Part shown: positions 5,098-12,165 of the stretch, one piece after another | Position numbering within the stretch: the stretch's first letter is position 1 | Layout: each line of letters starts with the position of its first letter | Source: Candidatus Saccharimonadota bacterium | GTDB lineage: Bacteria > Patescibacteriota > Saccharimonadia > Saccharimonadales > Saccharimonadaceae | Assembly (NCBI GenBank): GCA_028289095.1 | Contig: JAQGGY010000040.1 | Location: 1-12,175 of the forward strand | Direction of reading: 5' to 3' | DNA: 12,175 nt | Translations under genes and position numbers: made by a program | Notes under the pieces: generated by a model | What the model saw: only the letters and a program-made list of their open reading frames with translations | What the model was told of the DNA's origin: nothing | Databases searched by the model: none

Positions 5098-5132
5098 AAA
5101 AACCGCCCCGCTTTAAGTAGGGGCGGTTTTTT
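5098..5132 (+). terminator. Strong, probably bidirectional terminator
   Basis: A-tract plus CCGCCCC (5103-5109), 10-nt loop, GGGGCGG (5120-5126) and six T. The A-tract on the left (5098-5102) gives a U-tract on the minus strand too, so it may also stop transcription arriving from the histidine-kinase operon. Confidence 0.93.
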
Positions 5133-5140
5133 GTTATACT
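5132..5140 (+). promoter_or_regulatory. Extended -10 promoter giving a leaderless mRNA
   Basis: TGTTATACT (TATACT at 5135-5140) sits in the tail of the preceding terminator. The expected start point near 5147 is only about 4 nt before the ATG at 5151. No ribosome binding site exists, so the mRNA should be leaderless. Confidence 0.65.
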
Positions 5141-5150
5141 GTGAATACTT

Positions 5151-5366
5151 ATGGGAAAGCAAAAAAAGAAACGCAACAAAACATACCACGGCGCCGACGC
5201 TAGCGTTACCCGTCCGGTCGTTACTAAAATCAGCGCTGCCAACCGCAACAAGCCACAACAATGGTGGTTCGAAAAAAAGCGTATCGCCAAACCAGCCCTG
5301 ATTGCAACCGGTGTTGTGACGGCTGTTGTTTGGCTGATTTTTGAACTAATCCGCCTGATCGTTTAG
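5151..5366 (+). CDS. Small membrane protein (71 residues), unrecognised
   Basis: MGKQKKKRNKTYHGAD opens a strongly basic cytoplasmic half. Residues 37-45 (QQWWFEKKR) are aromatic and charged, and one hydrophobic helix (about 48-71) runs to the very C-terminus (GVVTAVVWLIFELIRLIV). This is tail-anchor-like topology with the basic part inside the cell. The start is fixed by the extended -10 box ten bases upstream. Its stop codon shares bases with the stop of the convergent histidine-kinase gene. It resembles small conserved hypothetical proteins of Saccharibacteria; basic N-terminal tails of this kind can bind nucleic acid or ribosomes, but that is speculation. Confidence 0.75.
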   Translation: MGKQKKKRNKTYHGADASVTRPVVTKISAANRNKPQQWWFEKKRIAKPALIATGVVTAVVWLIFELIRLIV

Positions 5367-7543
5367 TCAGTCGTTTCCGCTGGAGGCGTGCTCAATTTTT
5401 TAATCGGTAAACGGAATCCGAATGTCGTACCTTCATTTGGCTGGGATTCAAATACCATTTTGCCGCCATGTGCGGTCACGACCATTTTAGACAAAAATAA
5501 GCCAACACCCGTGCCATCGGGTCGTTGTTTGCGGGCGTTTGCAGCGCGGAAGAACTTGGTAAACAAATGTGACTTTTCAGATTCTGGCACGCCGATTCCG
5601 TCGTTATGAACGGTCAAAATTGCATCGCCATCCTCGACTTCAAGGTTGATTGTAATAGTTGAAAACTCACTTGAATAATAGATGGCATTGTCGATAAAGT
5701 TCATAATCACCTGACGGATTTTTCCTTCATCTATATATAGCGTCGGGAAATATGATGGCTTACGATATTTCAGTTTTAGATTACGCGCACCAGCAGTAGT
5801 CTTTAGGCTATCAACTTCTTGGTGGGTAATCTTTGCCAAGTCAATCGCTCGCCTATCCACCATAAATTTGCCCGTCTGCAACCTAGAAACGTTCAGGAAA
5901 TCATTGATCAGATGGACCATGCGTTCGCTACTGGTAAATGCCTCACTTAATAAATGATGTTGTGCGTCACTGATCTTGCCAGCATCTCCCTCTAAAACCA
6001 TACTAAGATACCCCTTAACGCTGGTTAATGGCGTACGCAACTGATGGGACGCCATGCTGACAAATTCGTCTTTTGCTTCGTCCAGTTTTTGCAGCTGCGC
6101 ATTACTGGCGCGTAGTTCCTTTGTCGCGTCGTCGATGCGCTGTTGCAAGGTTGCGTTTAGCTCCTTTACTTCCTGAACAGATAAGGCATTCTGAATCGCA
6201 ATCAATAGTGTGTCAGCGACTGTTTCTAAAACGCGAATATCTCTGCGACTATAGTTACCAGTATGACGGTCGCCTAAAAAGGCATAGCCTAAAACTCTGC
6301 CATTAAATATCAGTGGTAATGTAATTGCAATCTTGTGCTTGGTCAAGATACGCGACACGGCATGCGTTTCCAGAGTAAGTGCGGTAATGATCGTCGCATC
6401 ACCCTGTTCTATTACGTACGAATCAAGAGCGCGAACTTCGCTAAGTGTCATGCGATCATGCCGCTTGCTGCCAGCGGTCATATGCTGATCCTCACCATAC
6501 CATACAAAAAAGAAGCTCTGTTCAGCATGCAATGTCTGCCCAATCTCCGAGCTGGCACTTTCTAGCATCTCGCGTAAATCGGATGGTGTACTCAATTTTT
6601 GGTTAAGGCGTGAATAAAACTCATCACTATCATAATCGCTACGATAAAATACCCGGTTAGTAGAACGATCGAAAAACTGTTTTATCGGCTGAAATACCAA
6701 TGTCAACAACAACGCTAAACCAAAACTGATAACAAGTTGTGTCGAATCTAAAAATTCGCCCTGCACCATCGTTGATACCAGTAGCGCCAAGCCAAAATAT
6801 GCCGTAATCAAACTCACCATAATAAACGAGTACGCCACACTGCGCACAATCGCTAAACGAATGTCGAACAAGCTGTGTCGTACGATCGCATAAAAAAACA
6901 CTAGCGCTACTGGCAGTACAAACACGGGACCGACACCAATATATGAATAGCTACCTAGTAGTGGCAGAATCAGATTAAAATAACTGGCAATAGGCAGGCA
7001 GATGCAAATCACCGCAATGATCATTCGGATATGCTGACCCTGTGCGCCTTGCGTCTTCATCGACATTAATAAATAACGCAGTGCCATACAAGCATACGCA
7101 GCGAACACCAAGCAGTAGATGATATACAAACTCTCGTTCAATCCTACAACCCGTCCATCAGTCACGCCTACGGAAGTTATCAAAGCATTTGGCGTAACAA
7201 CGCCTAGAATCAGGCCTGCGGCTGGCAATGACAACAAAGAATATAACGCCGCCTGACGTGCATGCGTTCGTTGCTTCGCCGAGTAAGCAAGCGAAAAGGC
7301 CAGCAAGCCGTATACAAGCACGACGGCAAAAATATAATAAAGCGTCACGGACCACTTCGCTACTGCCGCGTTATCGGTCATTAAGAATAATCCGACAAAA
7401 AATGCCCACGCGCCCATACTGCCGCTAAACAGTGCGAATGTCATGCGTTCCGCTTTATGGCGCTCGCCCTGTAGCACCAAAACAGCCAATACAAAGGCGA
7501 CAAGCGCACTTAACATTAACAGTACGACAAGTGTCAACGGCAT
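5363..7543 (-). CDS. 7TM-GAF sensor histidine kinase
   Basis: A 726-residue membrane sensor kinase. Residues 1-255 hold eight or so hydrophobic segments of the type seen in 7TM histidine-kinase N-termini, then one more at about 268-284. A GAF-like domain follows at about 320-455, then a short coiled coil 458-490. The HisKA domain has the phospho-acceptor His500 in MASHQLRTPLTSVKGYL. The HATPase domain has N box NFIDNA (615-620), G1 DGIGVP (648-653), F box FTKFF and G2 GTGVGL (677-682). All catalytic motifs are intact. It should autophosphorylate His500 and pass phosphate to a receiver domain, most simply the stand-alone regulator at 8697. It lies 24 bp behind the methyltransferase-like gene and shares its transcript; GGGTGGG is a weak ribosome binding site. 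The stop overlaps that of the convergent 71-residue gene. Confidence 0.95.
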   Translation of the reverse strand: MPLTLVVLLMLSALVAFVLAVLVLQGERHKAERMTFALFSGSMGAWAFFVGLFLMTDNAAVAKWSVTLYYIFAVVLVYGLLAFSLAYSAKQRTHARQAALYSLLSLPAAGLILGVVTPNALITSVGVTDGRVVGLNESLYIIYCLVFAAYACMALRYLLMSMKTQGAQGQHIRMIIAVICICLPIASYFNLILPLLGSYSYIGVGPVFVLPVALVFFYAIVRHSLFDIRLAIVRSVAYSFIMVSLITAYFGLALLVSTMVQGEFLDSTQLVISFGLALLLTLVFQPIKQFFDRSTNRVFYRSDYDSDEFYSRLNQKLSTPSDLREMLESASSEIGQTLHAEQSFFFVWYGEDQHMTAGSKRHDRMTLSEVRALDSYVIEQGDATIITALTLETHAVSRILTKHKIAITLPLIFNGRVLGYAFLGDRHTGNYSRRDIRVLETVADTLLIAIQNALSVQEVKELNATLQQRIDDATKELRASNAQLQKLDEAKDEFVSMASHQLRTPLTSVKGYLSMVLEGDAGKISDAQHHLLSEAFTSSERMVHLINDFLNVSRLQTGKFMVDRRAIDLAKITHQEVDSLKTTAGARNLKLKYRKPSYFPTLYIDEGKIRQVIMNFIDNAIYYSSEFSTITINLEVEDGDAILTVHNDGIGVPESEKSHLFTKFFRAANARKQRPDGTGVGLFLSKMVVTAHGGKMVFESQPNEGTTFGFRLPIKKLSTPPAETTD

Positions 7544-7567
7544 ACTATACTAACCCACCCGTATGCA

Positions 7568-8653
7568 TCATTTGCGTATCTCTACCACGGCATAGACGCC
7601 ATCTTCAGAGATAATAATTTTTGCATTGTCAGGATTGATTTCGGCATCGATGATGATTTGTGATAATTCATCTATCGAACGAGGATATAATTGCGGCCAA
7701 CCCACGCCCCGACGGTTAAACTCCATTTGGGGACGATCGGCCAGCATGTTAGCAATTACCATCACACCGCCGTCACCCACCATCCGATAGGCATTCTTCA
7801 AAAATTTCGTACTATCCTTTTTGGAAAAATATTCAAATATACCCAACGCATCAACCATGTCGCTACTACTCTCGCCGAATTGATCAACCAGGCTGTCGCT
7901 GGCGATAAGGCCACGCACTAAATTAGCCTCATGGATTGAATAGCTTCGAAGCTCGTTTTCCTTATTGTACGTTGGGACTTGTTGCAGCGAAGCCTCGTGT
8001 GTTGCCAATTCAGACGCAAAAGCGAGCGCATCTGAATTGTAATCAACCAAATCCAAGTGGATCATACCAATGTCCTCGTGTGCTTTCAACGCATCAATGA
8101 CAGGAACTGCACCGCCACACGCCAAACTGATCCAACGTGCTGCTGGTTTGTCGTTCAGATATCGCGTCGAAATTTCGGTCATAATCATTGCACGAGTACG
8201 AATACCGATCGCATCGAGTCCGTGGTAAAAAAAATTTCGTGACTTATCGTCTATCTCTTCACCCGATGGTAATCTGTCTGCATGCGGACGTTGCAGTGGA
8301 TATAATGCCGTCGCATGCGCCTGCATAGCGGAATAACCCCAGTTTAATAGCGTTTCGCTATCCCCATACAATAATTCTGCAGATTCATTCGCTGGATCAA
8401 AAATTATTTTTTGCGTATTAGCATCAAAATACGGCGCCTTCCATTCGGGATGCTTAACAAGCATTTGGTCCATGCGTGCAACTGTGGACTGCACTTCTTG
8501 CCTTCCCGGCTCGCGTTCGCATCCGTCAGCTATCTGTACATACTCGATTCGGATACCATCCGCACGCATCTCTTCTCGGTCGCCTACAACAAACGTCTCG
8601 TTCAGGGCGCTATCATGACGATTAAAATAGGAATCTGCTTCGGTATATGGCAT
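7568..8653 (-). CDS. Class I SAM-dependent methyltransferase-like protein
   Basis: A 361-residue soluble protein. The C-terminal half has a Rossmann methyltransferase layout: motif I WISLACGGAVPVIDAL (174-189), an acidic strand end LDLVDYNSDAL (200-210), motif IV region DMVDALGIFEYF (265-276), and the post-motif VGDGGVMVIANM (292-303). Motif I is slightly unusual (LACGGAVP in place of the common GCGTG), as in several divergent methyltransferases. Residues 1-150 form a separate domain that I do not recognise and that may choose the substrate. It is first gene of an operon with the histidine kinase and divergent from the response regulator, so it may act in the same signalling output, perhaps modifying a protein or lipid. 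Substrate unknown. Confidence 0.8.
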   Translation of the reverse strand: MPYTEADSYFNRHDSALNETFVVGDREEMRADGIRIEYVQIADGCEREPGRQEVQSTVARMDQMLVKHPEWKAPYFDANTQKIIFDPANESAELLYGDSETLLNWGYSAMQAHATALYPLQRPHADRLPSGEEIDDKSRNFFYHGLDAIGIRTRAMIMTEISTRYLNDKPAARWISLACGGAVPVIDALKAHEDIGMIHLDLVDYNSDALAFASELATHEASLQQVPTYNKENELRSYSIHEANLVRGLIASDSLVDQFGESSSDMVDALGIFEYFSKKDSTKFLKNAYRMVGDGGVMVIANMLADRPQMEFNRRGVGWPQLYPRSIDELSQIIIDAEINPDNAKIIISEDGVYAVVEIRK

Positions 8654-8677
8654 TACTTACATCTGCTTTCGTGTTTA

Positions 8678-8686
8678 TGTTATTAT
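8678..8686 (+). promoter_or_regulatory. Extended -10 promoter of the response regulator, leaderless
   Basis: TGTTATTAT (TATTAT at 8681-8686) lies ten bases before the ATG at 8697, the same distance as at the 5151 gene. No ribosome binding site is present. ATTATTG (8682-8688), 3-nt spacer, CAATAAT (8692-8698) forms a dyad over the -10 box and start codon that could be an operator. The opposite methyltransferase-kinase operon must start in the same 43-bp gap (TACAAT at 8692-8687 on the minus strand is one candidate). Confidence 0.6.
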
Positions 8687-8696
8687 TGTATCAATA

Positions 8697-9068
8697 ATGA
8701 CAAAAATAGCCATCATCGAAGACGACACTGTAATTAATCAAATGTACCGCATGAAATTTGAAGCGGATGGATTTGAAGTGCAGTTAGCCGACAATGGCAA
8801 GCGCGGCGTCGCGTTGGTTGAATCTTTTCAGCCAGATTTGATCCTGATGGACTTATCAATGCCCGAAATGAGCGGCGATGAAGCCCTTGCAGAAATCCGC
8901 TCGCATGATTGGGGTAAAACCATTCCTGTTATCATTTTGACCAACCTTGGCGAAGAAGAAGCGCCAAAAAGTCTGCGTTCACTAGGCATTCACAGTTATA
9001 TCGTTAAAGCCGACCTGACACCAAGCCAAGTTTTGAGCCGTGCCAAAGAAGCCCTTAACCTAAAATAA
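8697..9068 (+). CDS. Stand-alone receiver-domain response regulator
   Basis: A 123-residue CheY-like protein consisting of one receiver domain and no output domain. The acidic pair is Asp9/Asp10 (IIEDD), the phospho-acceptor Asp52 in LILMDLSMPEMSG, Thr82 in IILTNL and Lys104 in YIVKAD. All conserved switch residues are there. It is the natural partner of the histidine kinase encoded on the other strand 1.1 kb away. Without a DNA-binding domain it must act by protein contact, for example on the neighbouring methyltransferase-like protein or another effector. Its stop is one base away from the stop of the convergent folD gene. Confidence 0.95.
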   Translation: MTKIAIIEDDTVINQMYRMKFEADGFEVQLADNGKRGVALVESFQPDLILMDLSMPEMSGDEALAEIRSHDWGKTIPVIILTNLGEEEAPKSLRSLGIHSYIVKADLTPSQVLSRAKEALNLK

Positions 9069-9069
9069 T

Positions 9070-9891
9070 TTACTGATCTTGTTCGGCAACTTTCGAAGCT
9101 GCCTGAATTACATTTTCACATAATGCGGCAATCGTAAGTGGCCCCACGCCACCCTTTTCGGGTGTCATTTTTAGGTCATCACGTTCGCGGATAGCCGGAT
9201 CCAGATCGCCAACAATCACGCCATTTTCACTTGCCGTTCCCGCATCGATTACCGTAGCGCCAATTTGAATCATATCGCTCGTGATTAACCCTGGAACACC
9301 TGTCGCCGTCACGATAACATCACTTTTATACAGAACATCGGCGATGTCATGAGTGGTGTCGTCAAGCACGGTCACGGTGTAGTTACTTTGCTGCCAGATG
9401 CGCGCAAGTGGCGCGCCGACCAATCGGCCATTGCCAACAATGGCAATTGCTTTGTCGCGTAGATCAATCGCATATCCCGATAGCAACCAGTTAATCGCAG
9501 TCGCAGTGGCGCTGTCATAATGCGCATCCTTACCTAGCCCATCGACGTCTTTTTCAGGCGCGATGAGGTTTACGATTTGATCGGTCAATGAACGGTCTGC
9601 GAGGGGTAGCTGCACAATGATGCCGTGAACGGTTGAATCGCTATTTAATCGTTCGATTGCGGCGGGCATATCCGCCTCATCGAGTGTTTCGACAGTAGTA
9701 TCGATCAGGATTTCCTGCGCATAGCGTTGCTTCATTCGAATATATGTTTCAATCACAGGTGATGCGGCGGTACTTTTAATAATGACCAGATGCGGGAAAA
9801 TATGCGACGCTTGACGCAGGGCGCGCACTTGCCGAGCTTGTCGTTCTTGGATATATCCCACTAGTTCTGTACCACTTAATAATTTTGCCAT
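9070..9891 (-). CDS. folD: Bifunctional methylenetetrahydrofolate dehydrogenase/cyclohydrolase
   Basis: A 273-residue protein that interconverts 5,10-methylene-, methenyl- and 10-formyl-tetrahydrofolate using NAD(P). Family marks: Tyr50 and catalytic Lys54 (SPVIETYIRMKQRYA), GIIVQLPLAD (90-99, Gln94), PEKDVDGLG (112-120, Asp117), a cofactor-binding VGNGRLVGAPLA (152-163) and TPEKGGVGPLTIAAL (243-257). Length is slightly short (usual about 285). The stretch after DVDG is abbreviated: where most members have PCTPxG, this one has SATATA near residue 127. The start ATG has TAAGAT preceded by TGG only 8 nt upstream, predicting a leaderless message. It supplies one-carbon units in an organism likely to have reduced folate metabolism. 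Confidence 0.95.
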   Translation of the reverse strand: MAKLLSGTELVGYIQERQARQVRALRQASHIFPHLVIIKSTAASPVIETYIRMKQRYAQEILIDTTVETLDEADMPAAIERLNSDSTVHGIIVQLPLADRSLTDQIVNLIAPEKDVDGLGKDAHYDSATATAINWLLSGYAIDLRDKAIAIVGNGRLVGAPLARIWQQSNYTVTVLDDTTHDIADVLYKSDVIVTATGVPGLITSDMIQIGATVIDAGTASENGVIVGDLDPAIRERDDLKMTPEKGGVGPLTIAALCENVIQAASKVAEQDQ

Positions 9892-9899
9892 TACCTTCT

Positions 9900-9908
9900 A
9901 TCTTACCA
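9900..9908 (-). promoter_or_regulatory. Extended -10 promoter of folD
   Basis: On the minus strand TGGTAAGAT, with TAAGAT at 9905-9900, ends 8 nt before the ATG. Transcription would begin within 0-2 nt of the start codon. No good -35 is visible. Confidence 0.5.
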
Positions 9909-9911
9909 TCG

Positions 9912-9920
9912 TGATAAAAT
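9912..9920 (+). promoter_or_regulatory. Extended -10 promoter of the DUF5684-like gene
   Basis: TGATAAAAT (TAAAAT at 9915-9920), divergent from the folD promoter and only seven bases from its -10 box. Here a leader of about 25 nt follows, with ribosome binding site CTGGAG (9941-9946) before the ATG at 9952. Confidence 0.55.
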
Positions 9921-9951
9921 AAAGGCTAAGTGAAAATAATCTGGAGAACAA

Positions 9952-10524
9952 ATGAACCCACTGTCGCTATTTAGTCAAACGTCTAATGATATATATGCCG
10001 TCGACATGTCAAACATCGCTACCGATGCCGTCGCGATGGGTATTATCGTATTTATCGGGGTTGTCGTACTGGCAGTGTATGCGATCGTTTCCTACCTACT
10101 CAGTCGCATATTCCGAAAAGCTGGTGTTGCTGCCTGGAAAGCATGGGTACCCGTCTATAACACATGGGTAACGTTAGAATTGGGCGGGCAACGTGGCTGG
10201 CTATCATTACTGCTAGCTGCGCCGTTACTAGGAAATGTACTATCATTAGCCGTTCCGTCAGATATAGCATTGACACTTTTGTCTATCGCGACATTCATCG
10301 CGTCCATGGTGGCGACCGTCTTTTTATACATCGCTATGTACAAAATCGGTCAGCATTTTGGCAAAGAAGATTACTTCATTTTATGGGCGATCTTTTTGCC
10401 AATCGTCTGGTACGCTTGGCTGGCATTTGATCAATCTACTTGGAAAAAGTCTGTTGTCACCGCTAGTTATACACCCGCTACACCAAAAAGTGACGATAGT
10501 CACCCCGATACACCAACTGTATAG
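9952..10524 (+). CDS. DUF5684-like multi-pass membrane protein
   Basis: A 190-residue protein with four hydrophobic segments at about 28-51, 83-102, 106-130 and 141-159. The loop KAGVAAWKAWVPVYNTW (56-72) after the first helix is the hallmark of the DUF5684 family, in which Trp, Pro and Asn are conserved. GQHFGKEDYFILWAIFLPIVWYAWLAFD toward the end also fits that family. The C-terminal 30 residues are a Ser/Thr/Pro-rich hydrophilic tail. Family function is not established; some members lie next to secretion genes. It has its own promoter and ribosome binding site, and the stop codon lies in the left arm of an inverted repeat leading to the next gene. Confidence 0.8.
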   Translation: MNPLSLFSQTSNDIYAVDMSNIATDAVAMGIIVFIGVVVLAVYAIVSYLLSRIFRKAGVAAWKAWVPVYNTWVTLELGGQRGWLSLLLAAPLLGNVLSLAVPSDIALTLLSIATFIASMVATVFLYIAMYKIGQHFGKEDYFILWAIFLPIVWYAWLAFDQSTWKKSVVTASYTPATPKSDDSHPDTPTV

Positions 10525-10547
10525 TATACTAATTGCAGACTATACAG
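10517..10547. promoter_or_regulatory. Inverted repeat between two membrane-protein genes
   Basis: CTGTATAGT (10517-10525) and ACTATACAG (10539-10547) are exact complements with 22 bp from arm to arm, about two helical turns. The left arm contains the stop codon of the upstream gene; AGTATACT (10524-10531) is a further palindrome. No T-tract follows, so operator is more likely than terminator. Confidence 0.6.
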
Positions 10548-10562
10548 CCTACTACCTATAAA
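10533..10562 (+). promoter_or_regulatory. Possible promoter of the 517-residue membrane-protein gene
   Basis: TTGCAG (10533-10538), 18-nt spacer, TATAAA (10557-10562). The predicted leader is only about 8 nt and there is no ribosome binding site before the ATG at 10577. The -35 overlaps the inverted repeat, which would suit repression. Confidence 0.4.
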
Positions 10563-10576
10563 GCACTCTTATATTC

Positions 10577-12130
10577 ATGAATAATAAACTTACCCCACTT
10601 GGTCAGCAATTTATCGCGAGCTTGACACATAGCCGCGCGCTTGTTGCTGAACAGATCAAAGCCGATGCTACCGCCGAAAAGGTGCATGTTGTTGGTGGTG
10701 GCGGTGCAATTATTGCCGCGTACGAACAATTCCGCAACGCCGCTGAATATACAGAGGAACATCTACTACTACAGCGCGCGATTCGTCGTTATTACAAACG
10801 GCTATTCCTGTCACAGGATCGCACGCAACTAGCACATAGTGCCGAAGAATTAATTGTCGAATTAACACTTGCCGGATACTTGGCAAACGATTCTATCCCC
10901 CACAAGTTATTAAAAACAGTTGATGAGCTGGCACAATTATATTTTGACGCGCATATGCAACTACATACCAGCGCGCACTTTAAAGACGCGTGGACACTAG
11001 ACGTCCTATCCGTTCGTATCGAAGATATTCTGCATAATTTGACTGATGAAAATATATTCGCACAGTTGTGTTTTGACCACTTCATTGCCACAATCGATAT
11101 GAGCACATTTGCAAAAGATGCGAATACCACTGACACAGAAGCGGCATTATTTGTGGCAGTTCATCGATCGCTACTACGATCTGGCGATGCGACAATTCGC
11201 GCTTCATTATTGGACCGTTACCAGTTAACACCCAGAACAGTCGAAAGTTATGTCGCTGTTAATCATCAGATCGATTTGTTATTTGACGCCGACATCACTG
11301 ACAAATTACTGCGCGTAGTCACTCGTCGTGGTGCACCGCTGCGCGTTTTCCGCCACATGCTTGCGAATCAAGATAATGTTGATACCCTTTTGCAGTCCCG
11401 GGCAAATTTCTTGTCTAATTTTGAAGCGCAAATTGCCAAAGAGTATGAAAGCGTCGCCCAACGTATCAACCGCGGTATTATCAAAAGCGTTATCTTTTTA
11501 ATCATCACCAAAGTTATCATCGGCCTAGCAATCGAAGTGCCGTATGATTACGCAGTCCACGGCAGTATTATCGTTTTGCCACTACTAATTAATTTATTGT
11601 TCCCACCGTTATATATGATTTTATTACGCCTAACCTTGGTCTTGCCTGGCTATGCAAATACGGCAGCCTTAGTCGATCGCATCGATGCAATTTTTTACGG
11701 CGAACCAGCGCAATACCTGGCGCGTCGTCGTGGTGGCAGATTCGGTGTCGCCTTTAATATCGTCTATGCGGCAATTATCATAGGGGTCTTTGGTTTAGCT
11801 AGCTGGTGGCTAATTACCCTTGGATTCTCGTTCCTACATCTGTTAATCTTCTTCGTCTTCCTTTCGACCGCCAGCTTCCTTGGGTTCCGTTTGTCGCGCA
11901 TGGTCCGCGAAATTGAAGTTGTCGACGCTGATCAAAACGGCATCACTTTACTGCGCGACGTATTATATATGCCATTCGTCGTTGTTGGCCGCTGGATTAG
12001 CGAAAAATACGCCAAAGTAAACCTCGTCGCGACGCTGCTGGACATCATGATCGAACTACCACTCAAAACTGTCCTACGACTTGTTCGCCAATGGGGCGCC
12101 TTTATCAGCAGCAAAAAAGACGAACTCTAG
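10577..12130 (+). CDS. Large membrane protein of unknown function (517 residues)
   Basis: Residues 1-300 are soluble and mostly helical. They include a Gly/Val patch VHVVGGGGAIIAAYEQ (36-51) and a charged helical region with RAIRRYYKRLFLSQD (67-81) and RQ/ER-rich segments before the membrane. Hydrophobic helices are at about 302-319, 329-352, 390-412 and 416-434. Between helices 2 and 3 lies a basic loop YLARRRGGRFG (380-390). A final amphipathic part (455-517) contains LLRDVLYMPFVVVGRWISEKYAK and ends in KKDEL. I recognise no characterised family; it resembles conserved hypothetical membrane proteins of Saccharibacteria. The ATG is the first start after the candidate promoter. The gene is intact, with codon use like its neighbours. 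The KDEL-like end is coincidental in a bacterium. Confidence 0.85.
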   Translation: MNNKLTPLGQQFIASLTHSRALVAEQIKADATAEKVHVVGGGGAIIAAYEQFRNAAEYTEEHLLLQRAIRRYYKRLFLSQDRTQLAHSAEELIVELTLAGYLANDSIPHKLLKTVDELAQLYFDAHMQLHTSAHFKDAWTLDVLSVRIEDILHNLTDENIFAQLCFDHFIATIDMSTFAKDANTTDTEAALFVAVHRSLLRSGDATIRASLLDRYQLTPRTVESYVAVNHQIDLLFDADITDKLLRVVTRRGAPLRVFRHMLANQDNVDTLLQSRANFLSNFEAQIAKEYESVAQRINRGIIKSVIFLIITKVIIGLAIEVPYDYAVHGSIIVLPLLINLLFPPLYMILLRLTLVLPGYANTAALVDRIDAIFYGEPAQYLARRRGGRFGVAFNIVYAAIIIGVFGLASWWLITLGFSFLHLLIFFVFLSTASFLGFRLSRMVREIEVVDADQNGITLLRDVLYMPFVVVGRWISEKYAKVNLVATLLDIMIELPLKTVLRLVRQWGAFISSKKDEL

Positions 12131-12136
12131 TAGATA

Positions 12137-12165
12137 TTTACAAATCGACCCCTATTTGGTATAGT
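12137..12165 (+). promoter_or_regulatory. Promoter of a gene beyond the right edge
   Basis: TTTACA (12137-12142), 17-nt spacer ending in TGG, TATAGT (12160-12165): near-consensus with TGn extension. Only ten bases follow it in the window, so the driven gene or RNA is not visible. Confidence 0.7.

Noticed and set aside
7544..7549. TATAGT as a separate -10 box for the histidine kinase
   Set aside because: It touches the ATG, so transcription would begin inside the coding region; co-transcription with the upstream gene 24 bp away is simpler.
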